From Gemmatimonadota bacterium (lineage in GTDB: Bacteria; 4572-55; J002): 15,677 nt of DNA. Position numbers and translations under genes: made by a program. Positions within the stretch are counted from its first letter, which is position 1. Each line of letters starts with the position of its first letter. Positions 7,618 through 13,959 of this stretch are shown piece by piece. The notes under the pieces were generated by a model, which ran no database searches, was not told the DNA's origin, and saw nothing but the letters and a program-made list of their open reading frames with translations. Location: positions 1 to 15,677 of the forward strand of contig RFFQ01000133.1 in assembly GCA_003697105.1 (NCBI GenBank), written 5' to 3'.

Positions 7618-8871
7618 TCAAGAATGGGGTGTTACTTCCACTTCACACCAGTCATCGCCCATTGCCCGGCATTTGACTTGAACCCCCCAAAACGTGTCAT
7701 CCCGACGTCGGAGGTGGTCATAAAAGTCATCGTTTAGTACTGGTTTCGTCGTGATGTCTTCACAATAGAGGAGATTCATCACTCCGGCGGCACCACCGGT
7801 CACTAGGTAACTCACCGGTCGAGTTGATTTACCGTACATCGCTAGGTAACTGTTGCTCTCATAATCACCATCGACCCGCAAGACCATTCGCTTGCCCGGG
7901 TCAAGTTCTGTCACCGTCCAATAGCCCCAACCCAGTGCGTTCACTACCGCCATCATACCACTGATCCAGTCTTCCCGGGTTTGGCATTGCGGCACCACCA
8001 ACCCGTACCACTCATCCGATTCCATAATACCCCCAAAGGTATAAACGGCACAGACGTGACCCGCTTCCACAAACAGATCACGTGCCAGTTCTGGTTCGCC
8101 GGTAGCGTTGGTGATTGCCCTTGCCGCTTCATAAGTGATGTAATTGTAGTAATTGGCAAAATGGCGGGTGAGGTAAACACCAAAGGCGGGGATCAATCCA
8201 TCGGCATTGCCTTCCAGGGGTATCCCCCGGACGGCATTTGTGATGCCGGCTTCATCTACTTGAGTGGGTATCCCCTTTCGACGCGAGGTGGCATCCCGGA
8301 TGGTTACGCCTGTACCCACGGAAACCGGCACATACGGCATTTCTGGGTCAATAGCAACGTTAAACTCATTCTGAGAATGTCCCATGCTTAAACATTTTTC
8401 TTGAGCCACCCGGTAAAATCCGGGGGTTTTGTAATAGGCAATCGCCATAGCCGCCTGTATAAAACCGCAGGTGAAATAATCAACGGGTTGTTCGCGGACA
8501 CCCCACTTTTCTTTCCAGCCCAGACTGTAGTGGGTAAGCGGTGTGACCACCGTTCCGCCGTTCTCCGGTAAACCGCTCAAATCCAGTGTACCGAATCCTA
8601 ATTGCCCATAGATCGTGCTGGCAACACGCAACCGGTGCTGGGGGTCCCGAATGTGAGGGTGGGTTTCAAACAACCGGTGTAGCATCCCATAGGTACAGAC
8701 CACTCCCCCGCGTGTTAAAATTTCGGCGGCAGGAATATAAGACCCCGCATCCTCAATGGTGCGCTGCAAAAACAGATTGTAATGGTTGCAGTGGAAGATC
8801 ATCGGTTCGCCATAGAGTACCGCGAGACCTTCCTGCTCATGGAGCGTAATTTCCGCCTTGAAAGGTGTCAT
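7618..8871 (-). CDS. Tandem V4R-like (4-vinyl reductase-like) domain protein
   Basis: A 417-aa soluble protein that seems to be an internal duplication. Half 1 (about 20-175) and half 2 (about 225-413) share a helix (HCNHYNLFLQ versus FANYYNYITY), a G-x-V-C-x-x-Y turn (RGGVVCTY versus EAGHVCAVY), an LG-aromatic-G strand start (LGFG at 91, LGWG at 313) and an ending of the type K-C-x-x-MG-x-x-x-x-E-x-x-V (EKCLSMGHSQNEFNV versus VKCRAMGDDWCEVEV). That ending is typical of V4R domains, small-molecule-binding modules known from bacteriochlorophyll enzymes and from sensors of aromatic compounds. The C-terminal half keeps Cys401 and Cys409, while the N-terminal half has only Cys160. The ATG has GGGAGAGGGG just upstream. 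No DNA-binding or catalytic domain is attached. A ligand-binding or sensing role is inference; the family call is by eye. Confidence 0.6.
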   Translation of the reverse strand: MTPFKAEITLHEQEGLAVLYGEPMIFHCNHYNLFLQRTIEDAGSYIPAAEILTRGGVVCTYGMLHRLFETHPHIRDPQHRLRVASTIYGQLGFGTLDLSGLPENGGTVVTPLTHYSLGWKEKWGVREQPVDYFTCGFIQAAMAIAYYKTPGFYRVAQEKCLSMGHSQNEFNVAIDPEMPYVPVSVGTGVTIRDATSRRKGIPTQVDEAGITNAVRGIPLEGNADGLIPAFGVYLTRHFANYYNYITYEAARAITNATGEPELARDLFVEAGHVCAVYTFGGIMESDEWYGLVVPQCQTREDWISGMMAVVNALGWGYWTVTELDPGKRMVLRVDGDYESNSYLAMYGKSTRPVSYLVTGGAAGVMNLLYCEDITTKPVLNDDFYDHLRRRDDTFWGVQVKCRAMGDDWCEVEVTPHS

Positions 8872-8888
8872 GTTCCCCTCTCCCTCGT

Positions 8889-9092
8889 TTAGTTGATGGT
8901 AATCGGTTTCCCTAAAATAGCGTGTGCCGCTTTTAGTAGCTTTTCTTCCAGCACGGGGTCATCCGGTGTGGACTCATCAATTTTACTTAGATTAACTCCC
9001 GCTTTTAACCCCACCCGGGCAACGATCAATTTGGCTTGTGCCCCTTTAGATTCCGCCGCAATGGCATCGATTATTTTTTTAAGCCGTCCCAT
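8889..9092 (-). CDS. Small helical protein of unknown function (67 aa)
   Basis: I do not recognise this family. The product is amphipathic and mainly helical: a basic N-terminus (MGRLKKIIDAIAAES), a middle helix with many Ala, Lys and Val, a short acidic turn (DESTPDDPVLEE), and a final helix. No cysteine or membrane segment. I chose the ATG at 9092 because a GGGAGGG ribosome site lies just upstream; an in-frame ATG at 9125 would add 11 residues but has no such site. It sits 17 bases before the V4R-like gene and is likely its partner. A possible extended -10 promoter lies upstream at 9146-9154. Confidence 0.72.
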   Translation of the reverse strand: MGRLKKIIDAIAAESKGAQAKLIVARVGLKAGVNLSKIDESTPDDPVLEEKLLKAAHAILGKPITIN

Positions 9093-9145
9093 AGCAACCC
9101 TCCCTGATCCGGTGAAAAATGGCATAAAATTCTGCTAATATCATA

Positions 9146-9154
9146 ATTATAACA
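9146..9154 (-). promoter_or_regulatory. Possible extended -10 promoter element
   Basis: The minus strand reads TGTTATAAT, a perfect TATAAT with the TGn extension, overlapping the stop codon of the 106-aa gene. No clear -35 hexamer lies 16-18 bases upstream. If used, transcription would start near 9140, giving a leader of roughly 50 bases before the 67-aa gene. Confidence 0.35.
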
Positions 9155-9467
9155 ACTGTTGAACCTGCTGTTGGTACTGCTCACCAAAATTGGGGAAAAG
9201 TGCCTCTAGGGCACGGATCGCATCCATTTTAAGCAGGTAGTGAAAGGTAACGGTCACTTCCATTGCACCGAAAATACCGGTAATTAAAATTTGGTCATCC
9301 CAATAAAACCGGAAAAAGCCTGCGCCGGCATGTTCCACGACGTATTTGTTTGTCACCCGTTGCGAGTCCAGCCGGTCTAAATCCAGGGGTTGATCCAGCC
9401 GGAGCCGTAAATGAACGCCTTTTTCCAAGCAACAATGACCTATTTCCACATTTGCCACCCGGCTCAT
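9147..9467 (-). CDS. Unknown protein translationally coupled to the MCP-like gene (106 aa)
   Basis: I do not recognise this family. The 106-aa product looks like a small alpha/beta protein: strands around HLRLRLDQPLDL, FFRFYWDDQILITGIF and MEVTVTFHYLL, then a C-terminal helix ending in a Gln-rich QQQVQQLL. It has two adjacent cysteines (C12, C13) and no signal peptide. Its ATG overlaps the stop of the MCP-like gene (ATGA) and uses a GGAG site inside that gene, so the two are made together. It may be a partner or regulator of the signalling protein, but nothing in the sequence fixes a function. Confidence 0.72.
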   Translation of the reverse strand: MSRVANVEIGHCCLEKGVHLRLRLDQPLDLDRLDSQRVTNKYVVEHAGAGFFRFYWDDQILITGIFGAMEVTVTFHYLLKMDAIRALEALFPNFGEQYQQQVQQLL

Positions 9468-10522
9468 TGCAACATCTCTCCTAAATCTTCAGCAGTTTGG
9501 AGTACATTTCGGGTTACATCTTGAATTTCGCCGATCTCGCGCTCAATGTCTGCTAATTGCTCTACTAACCGTTTCAGAAGGGGGGTCTGTTGATCCACGG
9601 AGGCTAACGTATCATTGAAAATATCATATAGCCTTTGAATGGACTGCTCAATTAAGATGGCATTTTGGCTGATCGAGGCAAGCTCATCAACGATCGTCTC
9701 GGCACGACTGATATCCGTTTTCAATTGGTCCAAAATATCCGCGGAGTTCGCAAATAGGTCATCGAGATATATCTGCACTTTTCGGGTGGAATCCCGTGCT
9801 TCCAACGCCAGCCGGGAAAGTTCTTCGGCAATCACCCCAAAACCTCGCCCCCGGTCACCTGCCCGCGCGGCTTCGATGGTTGCATTGAGTGCCAACATAT
9901 TGATGGCATCCGTTACCATATCATTTGTGTTCAGTATTTCGGTTAAATCCTGAATTCCACGTTCCAAAATATCCAGTTTGGTAATATGATCCCGGCTCAT
10001 ATGGAGGGTCGTTTCTGTCTCTTTTAGATGTTCTTGAATGGAGTGCAAGGTCTCTGCAGTTATCATCCGCACCTGTTGGTACTCCGCATTATTCGTCTCT
10101 GACAAAGACATTAACTGCGCATTCTGGTCGATCAAGGTTGACGTCATGGATCGGAACTTGAGCAACGTCTCATTGAGCCGGTCTTCATTTTCCAAACCAG
10201 CTTCAGTGACAGCAGAAAGGGTGAACCGGACAATATCCAACGTATTTTGGAGGCTCTCCAGTTGATCCGTTACGGAAGATACAGCCTCGCCACGGGCATC
10301 TGGCGCTTCGGATTCTGGATCGAAATCCGGCGGTGATGGGGGTGAAGATGGTACTTGCCGGTGGTACTGCTGAATCATCAGTCCAGCGGTGACGAGTAAC
10401 ATCAGTGAAAATAATCCACGGGCGAAAAGCCAAGGTAGCGGGTCATGCCAGCGAGTATCCAGCACAACGACAAATGCGGATAGAATCAGTAATATCGTGC
10501 CCAATCGAGGAAGCCAAGACAT
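9464..10522 (-). CDS. MCP-like signalling protein without sensor or HAMP domain
   Basis: A 352-aa protein with two closely spaced TM helices (about 8-22 and 34-51) and a loop of only some 12 residues between them. A Pro-rich linker (57-66) follows, then a long coiled-coil signalling domain. The hairpin tip, MLALNATIEAARAG then GRGFGVIAEELSRLA (about 209-239), matches the CheA/CheW-binding tip of methyl-accepting chemotaxis proteins. There is no periplasmic ligand domain, no HAMP domain and no C-terminal CheR-tethering pentapeptide. Such a protein could sense membrane state or act through a partner. The ATG at 10522 follows AAGGAG at good spacing and a promoter at 10558-10586. No other chemotaxis gene is in the window, so a role outside chemotaxis is possible. 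Confidence 0.87.
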   Translation of the reverse strand: MSWLPRLGTILLILSAFVVVLDTRWHDPLPWLFARGLFSLMLLVTAGLMIQQYHRQVPSSPPSPPDFDPESEAPDARGEAVSSVTDQLESLQNTLDIVRFTLSAVTEAGLENEDRLNETLLKFRSMTSTLIDQNAQLMSLSETNNAEYQQVRMITAETLHSIQEHLKETETTLHMSRDHITKLDILERGIQDLTEILNTNDMVTDAINMLALNATIEAARAGDRGRGFGVIAEELSRLALEARDSTRKVQIYLDDLFANSADILDQLKTDISRAETIVDELASISQNAILIEQSIQRLYDIFNDTLASVDQQTPLLKRLVEQLADIEREIGEIQDVTRNVLQTAEDLGEMLQ

Positions 10523-10557
10523 GGATACTCCTTGGAGAGAGGTTCGGTTTCATTCGC

Positions 10558-10586
10558 ATTTTCGCACAAACCCGGCAACTTGTCAA
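10558..10586 (-). promoter_or_regulatory. Sigma-70-like promoter for the MCP-like gene
   Basis: On the minus strand a perfect TTGACA (10581-10586) is followed by a 17-base spacer and GAAAAT (10558-10563) with a TGC extension just before it. It lies in the 151-base gap upstream of the MCP-like gene and would give a leader of about 30 bases. Confidence 0.55.
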
Positions 10587-10673
10587 TCGTTTTCTAATGA
10601 TCGAGACCGATGTCCGGTAATTTGCGGCATTTTTGCACAAGGGGTACCATTCCATGGGGCAAGAGGGGGAGGG

Positions 10674-11924
10674 TTAACTGAGATGCTGGGCAACATCGGT
10701 GGCATACGCCCGCAGCGCCGGTAACACACCGGCAAGCGCACTGAGAAGGATAATCCCCAGTGGCGCTAAGAGGAAGATCCATTGCGGTAAAAAGAGATGA
10801 AGCACAACACCGGTTTGTGCCCGAATAACGATACCTGCCACTCCTACAATCAACAGATAAAATCCGAAACCCACCAGCGACCCCCAGACGCCAATCAAGG
10901 TGGACTCTAGGATGATAACAGTGAACAAGGTACGGCGACGCGCACCCAATGCCCGCAAAATAGCAAATTGCTGGCGGCGTTCGCTAATGGTGTTGTAAAT
11001 ACTCGCCAAAATGGAGCCGGCGGCAACAAGCACCACGAGATAGGCTACAATCGTTAAAACCCGGTGAATCCAGCCCAATTTCTCAAATAAGTCTGCCATT
11101 ACTCGTCCAATAGGATACGCCAGCGTTGCCATGTTGCCTTGTTTGTTGATCTCCTGATCCAGAAAGAAGCCGCCCTGTGGGTCGCGCAATTTGAGCATCA
11201 CGACACTCACTTCTTTGTGCGCATCCGGGATAGGTTGCCCGCGTACCGGTTGGTACACCTCACCACTACCTCGCAGTACGTGCCCTGCCATCCGAAAAAC
11301 ACCTTCAATCGGAATCCAAATAACCCGGTCCGAAGGGGTATTGGTCGGCTTTAAAATACCGGTCACGACATAGTCCTCGTCATGGTCGTGCCCCCCTGTG
11401 CCCAAGCCGTGAGTTGGGTGAAAGGTATCGCCCACCTTCAGACCTGTTTTTTGCGCGGCGAAACTACCGAGCACCGCTTCCTGCCGGGTGGAATCAAAAA
11501 ATCGACCGTGCTTCAGTTCGTATTTTTTGCCTTGCTGGTACTCAAAATCCGTGAAGAGCACATCCGTCGTACCGACAATCCGAAAACCCTTATAATGGTC
11601 TCCGACAGCATAGGGAATTGCCAGTTCCACGCGGGGGTCACGCTGCATCTGCTGGAACAATCGCCACGGGATATTGCCCGGCGAGGTCTCCAAATGAAAG
11701 ACGGCATTTAACACCAGTTGCAACGGGCTACCCCGTGCTCCTAAAACCGCATCAAAGCCGAAGTTACCACCGGTAAATGCCCGGTAAGTCTGGGTTTGTA
11801 AACTGAAAACCGCCATCACCAATCCGGCGGCGAGCGCCACTGAAAAGGTGGTAACCAGTGTTGAAAGGGCATGTTGGCGCAAACTACGCCAAACAATGCG
11901 GATCAAACCACGGAATTTTGCCAT
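10674..11924 (-). CDS. ABC transporter permease, MacB/FtsX type, with His/Asp-rich loop
   Basis: The protein (416 aa from the ATG at 11924) has the four-helix MacB/FtsX layout: TM1 at about 18-43, a large extracytoplasmic domain (44-285), then TM2-4 at about 288-311, 336-363 and 381-405. Between TM2 and TM3 lies the coupling segment SERRQQFAILRALGARR. The extracytoplasmic domain carries HPTHG and GGHDHDED (about 169-184) just before a VVTGILKPTNTPSDR block, a pattern I associate with permeases of metal-related, often zinc-linked, operons in other bacteria. A TTG at 11945 would add seven residues; neither start has a strong ribosome site. It lies 51 bases after its ATPase gene. Members of this superfamily usually do mechanical work such as lipoprotein or peptide extrusion rather than import. 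The substrate is unknown. Confidence 0.87.
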   Translation of the reverse strand: MAKFRGLIRIVWRSLRQHALSTLVTTFSVALAAGLVMAVFSLQTQTYRAFTGGNFGFDAVLGARGSPLQLVLNAVFHLETSPGNIPWRLFQQMQRDPRVELAIPYAVGDHYKGFRIVGTTDVLFTDFEYQQGKKYELKHGRFFDSTRQEAVLGSFAAQKTGLKVGDTFHPTHGLGTGGHDHDEDYVVTGILKPTNTPSDRVIWIPIEGVFRMAGHVLRGSGEVYQPVRGQPIPDAHKEVSVVMLKLRDPQGGFFLDQEINKQGNMATLAYPIGRVMADLFEKLGWIHRVLTIVAYLVVLVAAGSILASIYNTISERRQQFAILRALGARRRTLFTVIILESTLIGVWGSLVGFGFYLLIVGVAGIVIRAQTGVVLHLFLPQWIFLLAPLGIILLSALAGVLPALRAYATDVAQHLS

Positions 11925-11975
11925 AACGGTCTGTCTTTTAATCAAAATTGCCTACCAAAGAAGGTATGGCAACGC

Positions 11976-12656
11976 CTACGCTAATACCCGGTTAATCGTT
12001 TCAAATGGAATCACGTGATCAAACTGAGCCAACATTGCTGGGTCGTGGCTGACCAGTAGCAGAGCCGCACCTTGTTCGGCGCAGACTCGACGGATCAAGT
12101 TGAGTGCCTCCTGTGCATGGTGCACATCCAGATTGCCAGTGGGTTCATCGGCGAGAACCAGTTGGGGTTGGTTCGCCAATGCGCGAGCCACCGCAACCCG
12201 TTGTTGTTGTCCGGCAGAAAGTTGTGACGGCCGGTAGTGCAATCGATCCGCCAAGCCGACGGTTTCCAGCAAGTAGCGCGCCCGTTGCCGGTCAATCCCC
12301 TGCCCGAACATCATCGCCAACTCGACATTTTCGAGCGCCGTGAAACCATCCAATAGGTTAAACGCCTGAAATATGTAGCCGGTGCTTCTGGCGCGCACGA
12401 CATCCCGCTCCGGCTCTGATAGCGCCGTAATCTCCTGTCCATCAAGGAAAATCTGCCCGCTATCTGCTTGTAAAATTCCGGCAATCAGGTGGAGAAAGGT
12501 CGTTTTGCCGGAGCCACTGCGTCCATGAACGGCAATTTGGTCACCGGAGGAAACGTGAAATTCCGGTACGTCAATAATCGGTAAGGGGTCGCCATCTGGC
12601 GTGTAATAGCTTTTTTTAAGGTGGGTGACAGTAAGAAGTGGTGCAGAATCCGGCAT
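11976..12656 (-). CDS. ABC transporter ATPase, MacB/LolD family
   Basis: A complete nucleotide-binding domain of 226 aa: Walker A GRSGSGKT (45-52), Q-loop Q97, signature LSAGQ (146-150), Walker B LVLADE followed by PTGNLD (167-176), and the switch histidine H204. The PTGNLD and compact length are typical of the MacB/LolD/FtsE group that works with FtsX-like permeases, and the next gene is such a permease. I start at the ATG at 12656. The longer frame begins with a TTG at 12707 inside the aroF coding end and adds a non-conserved stretch. The ribosome site at 12656 is weak. A perfect 12-base palindrome lies just upstream, overlapping the aroF stop. Confidence 0.93.
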   Translation of the reverse strand: MPDSAPLLTVTHLKKSYYTPDGDPLPIIDVPEFHVSSGDQIAVHGRSGSGKTTFLHLIAGILQADSGQIFLDGQEITALSEPERDVVRARSTGYIFQAFNLLDGFTALENVELAMMFGQGIDRQRARYLLETVGLADRLHYRPSQLSAGQQQRVAVARALANQPQLVLADEPTGNLDVHHAQEALNLIRRVCAEQGAALLLVSHDPAMLAQFDHVIPFETINRVLA

Positions 12657-12670
12657 CGTATTCCCAACAG

Positions 12671-12682
12671 GTGAACGTTCAC
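12671..12682. promoter_or_regulatory. Perfect 12-bp palindrome GTGAACGTTCAC
   Basis: The loopless palindrome overlaps the stop codon of the DAHP synthase gene and lies 15 bases before the ABC ATPase start. Its position between two unrelated functions suggests a possible operator for the transporter pair, but no promoter hexamers are clear beside it. Confidence 0.3.
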
Positions 12683-13695
12683 AATTGTTTACCCATCGCC
12701 GCGGCAATTTGGCGACATTGGTCTATCATCATTAAAAATTGAGCGGGGTTAAGGGATTGGACGCCATCCGAAAGCGCTTGATCCGGGTCTGGGTGAACTT
12801 CCACCAGTAAGCCGTGTGCTCCTGCCGCTACCGCCGCCCGTGCCATTGCGGGTACATATTCCCGAATACCAACGCCATGGCTCGGATCGGCAATGACCGG
12901 CAGGTGGCTGCGCGCCTGTAGGGTCGGAATTGCGGACACATCAAAGGTGTTGCGGGTGTAATTCTCAAATGTGCGAATCCCCCGTTCGCAGAGTATGACT
13001 GCCGGATTGCCTCCTGCCATGATATATTCCGCCGACATCAGCAGTTCTTCAAGGGTCGCGGAAATGCCTCGTTTGAGTAAAACGGGTTTGGGGAGCGCCC
13101 CCAACTCCTTGAGGAGATCATAATTGTACATGTTACGGGCGCCCACCTGAAAAATATCGACGTAATCCTGCATCAGTGGTAATTGCGATTTATCCATCAC
13201 TTCCGAGACAACCAGTAAATCGTACCGGTCGGCGGCGGCACGGATCAGCTTTAAACCGGGTTCCCCCAATCCTTGAAATGAATAAGGCGACGTGCGTGGT
13301 TTGAATGCGCCACCGCGCAGGATTTTCGCGCCGCTTTCCTTGACGATTGCCGCAACCGTGTTAATTTGCGCTTCGGACTCAATCGAACACGGTCCCGCCA
13401 TGAGGATCACCTCGTCTGGGCGCCCGATCTCCACATCGCGAATGCGGATGGTGCTGTCCGCCGGATGGAACGAACGATTGGCTAATTTGTAAGGTTCTGT
13501 AACCTGATGCACGTAATCAACTCCATCCAACACCGCTATTTTGTCCGGGTCAAAAGGGCGATGATTTCCGAGGGTCCCCCAAGCGGTACGTTCCACTCCA
13601 GAGATACGCTGTACCGGAATACCCCACTCTGCAAAGCGATGTTCTACCTGTTGAATTTGCGCTTCTGTGGCATGTTTTTTCATTACCACCAGCAT
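12679..13695 (-). CDS. aroF: 3-deoxy-7-phosphoheptulonate (DAHP) synthase, type I beta with N-terminal regulatory domain
   Basis: This enzyme condenses phosphoenolpyruvate and erythrose 4-phosphate in the first step of the shikimate pathway. The 338-aa protein has a ferredoxin-like N-terminal domain (about 1-70, MLVVMKKHATEAQIQQV), as in the Thermotoga-type enzyme, where it mediates feedback control. The barrel follows, with GPCSIES (101-107), KPRTSPYSFQG (132-142), KRG (208-210) and DPSHG (270-274). I chose the ATG at 13695 because AAGGAGATATC precedes it. The frame could extend to 13797, but that stretch holds the promoter and does not resemble the family. It is followed by the ABC ATPase gene after 22 bases, probably in one transcript. 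Confidence 0.94.
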   Translation of the reverse strand: MLVVMKKHATEAQIQQVEHRFAEWGIPVQRISGVERTAWGTLGNHRPFDPDKIAVLDGVDYVHQVTEPYKLANRSFHPADSTIRIRDVEIGRPDEVILMAGPCSIESEAQINTVAAIVKESGAKILRGGAFKPRTSPYSFQGLGEPGLKLIRAAADRYDLLVVSEVMDKSQLPLMQDYVDIFQVGARNMYNYDLLKELGALPKPVLLKRGISATLEELLMSAEYIMAGGNPAVILCERGIRTFENYTRNTFDVSAIPTLQARSHLPVIADPSHGVGIREYVPAMARAAVAAGAHGLLVEVHPDPDQALSDGVQSLNPAQFLMMIDQCRQIAAAMGKQL

Positions 13696-13726
13696 GATAT
13701 CTCCTTCATTAAGATATGCTTCCCAG

Positions 13727-13790
13727 CGAATTCGGCAAGAGTTGTTTGCACGGAAGATTAGCCGCGCCATTATAAAACGTGGCGAATTCG
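13727..13790. repeat. Paired CGAATTCG palindromes around the aroF promoter
   Basis: The 9-mer GCGAATTCG, containing an 8-bp palindrome, occurs twice: palindromes at 13727-13734 and 13783-13790, 56 bases apart. The upstream copy lies between the -35 and -10 hexamers of the aroF promoter and the other lies in the leader, as expected of an operator pair. Confidence 0.4.
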
Positions 13791-13797
13791 TTGACAT
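13769..13797 (-). promoter_or_regulatory. aroF: Sigma-70-like promoter of aroF
   Basis: On the minus strand, ATGTCA (13792-13797, four of six matches to TTGACA), a 17-base spacer and a perfect TATAAT (13769-13774). Transcription would begin near 13762, about 67 bases before the chosen aroF start, which also supports that start. Confidence 0.55.
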
Positions 13798-13834
13798 CTA
13801 TTTATTCCAAAATCAGCGGAGTCACTCGTATGAG

Positions 13835-13883
13835 AAAAATGTCCCGTACACGTGCCATCCGGCTATGATGCAACGGGGTACGG
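13835..13883 (-). terminator. Candidate intrinsic terminator after lysS
   Basis: On the minus strand, CCGTAC (13878-13883) pairs with GTACGG (13844-13849). Inner pairing is imperfect, with a further four-base stem near the loop. Five T residues follow at 13839-13835. It lies between the lysS stop (13960) and the aroF promoter, where a terminator is expected. The stem is interrupted, so confidence is modest. Confidence 0.35.
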
Positions 13884-13959
13884 TGAATAATATAACGCAC
13901 CAAATTTCACTGGGATAAAATGGCATCGCAAGTCTGGCATGGCTCTATTTCCGTGCAGG

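Noticed and set aside
7040-7681. Plus-strand 213-codon open frame
   Set aside because: Antisense to lgt and the V4R-like gene end; low-quality translation.
10621-10673. CCATGG/GGTACC-rich stretch after the permease as a terminator
   Set aside because: The small palindromes do not form a stable single stem and no T-run follows.
12657-12707. TTG start extending the ABC ATPase into the aroF coding end
   Set aside because: The added residues are not conserved in the family and the ATG at 12656 gives a normal N-terminus.
13696-13797. Longer aroF reading frame
   Set aside because: The extra 34 codons contain the promoter and do not resemble DAHP synthase; an excellent ribosome site precedes the ATG at 13695.
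13667-13918. Plus-strand open frame in the gap between lysS and aroF
   Set aside because: It covers the aroF promoter, the palindromes and the lysS terminator candidate and has no ribosome site or recognisable product.
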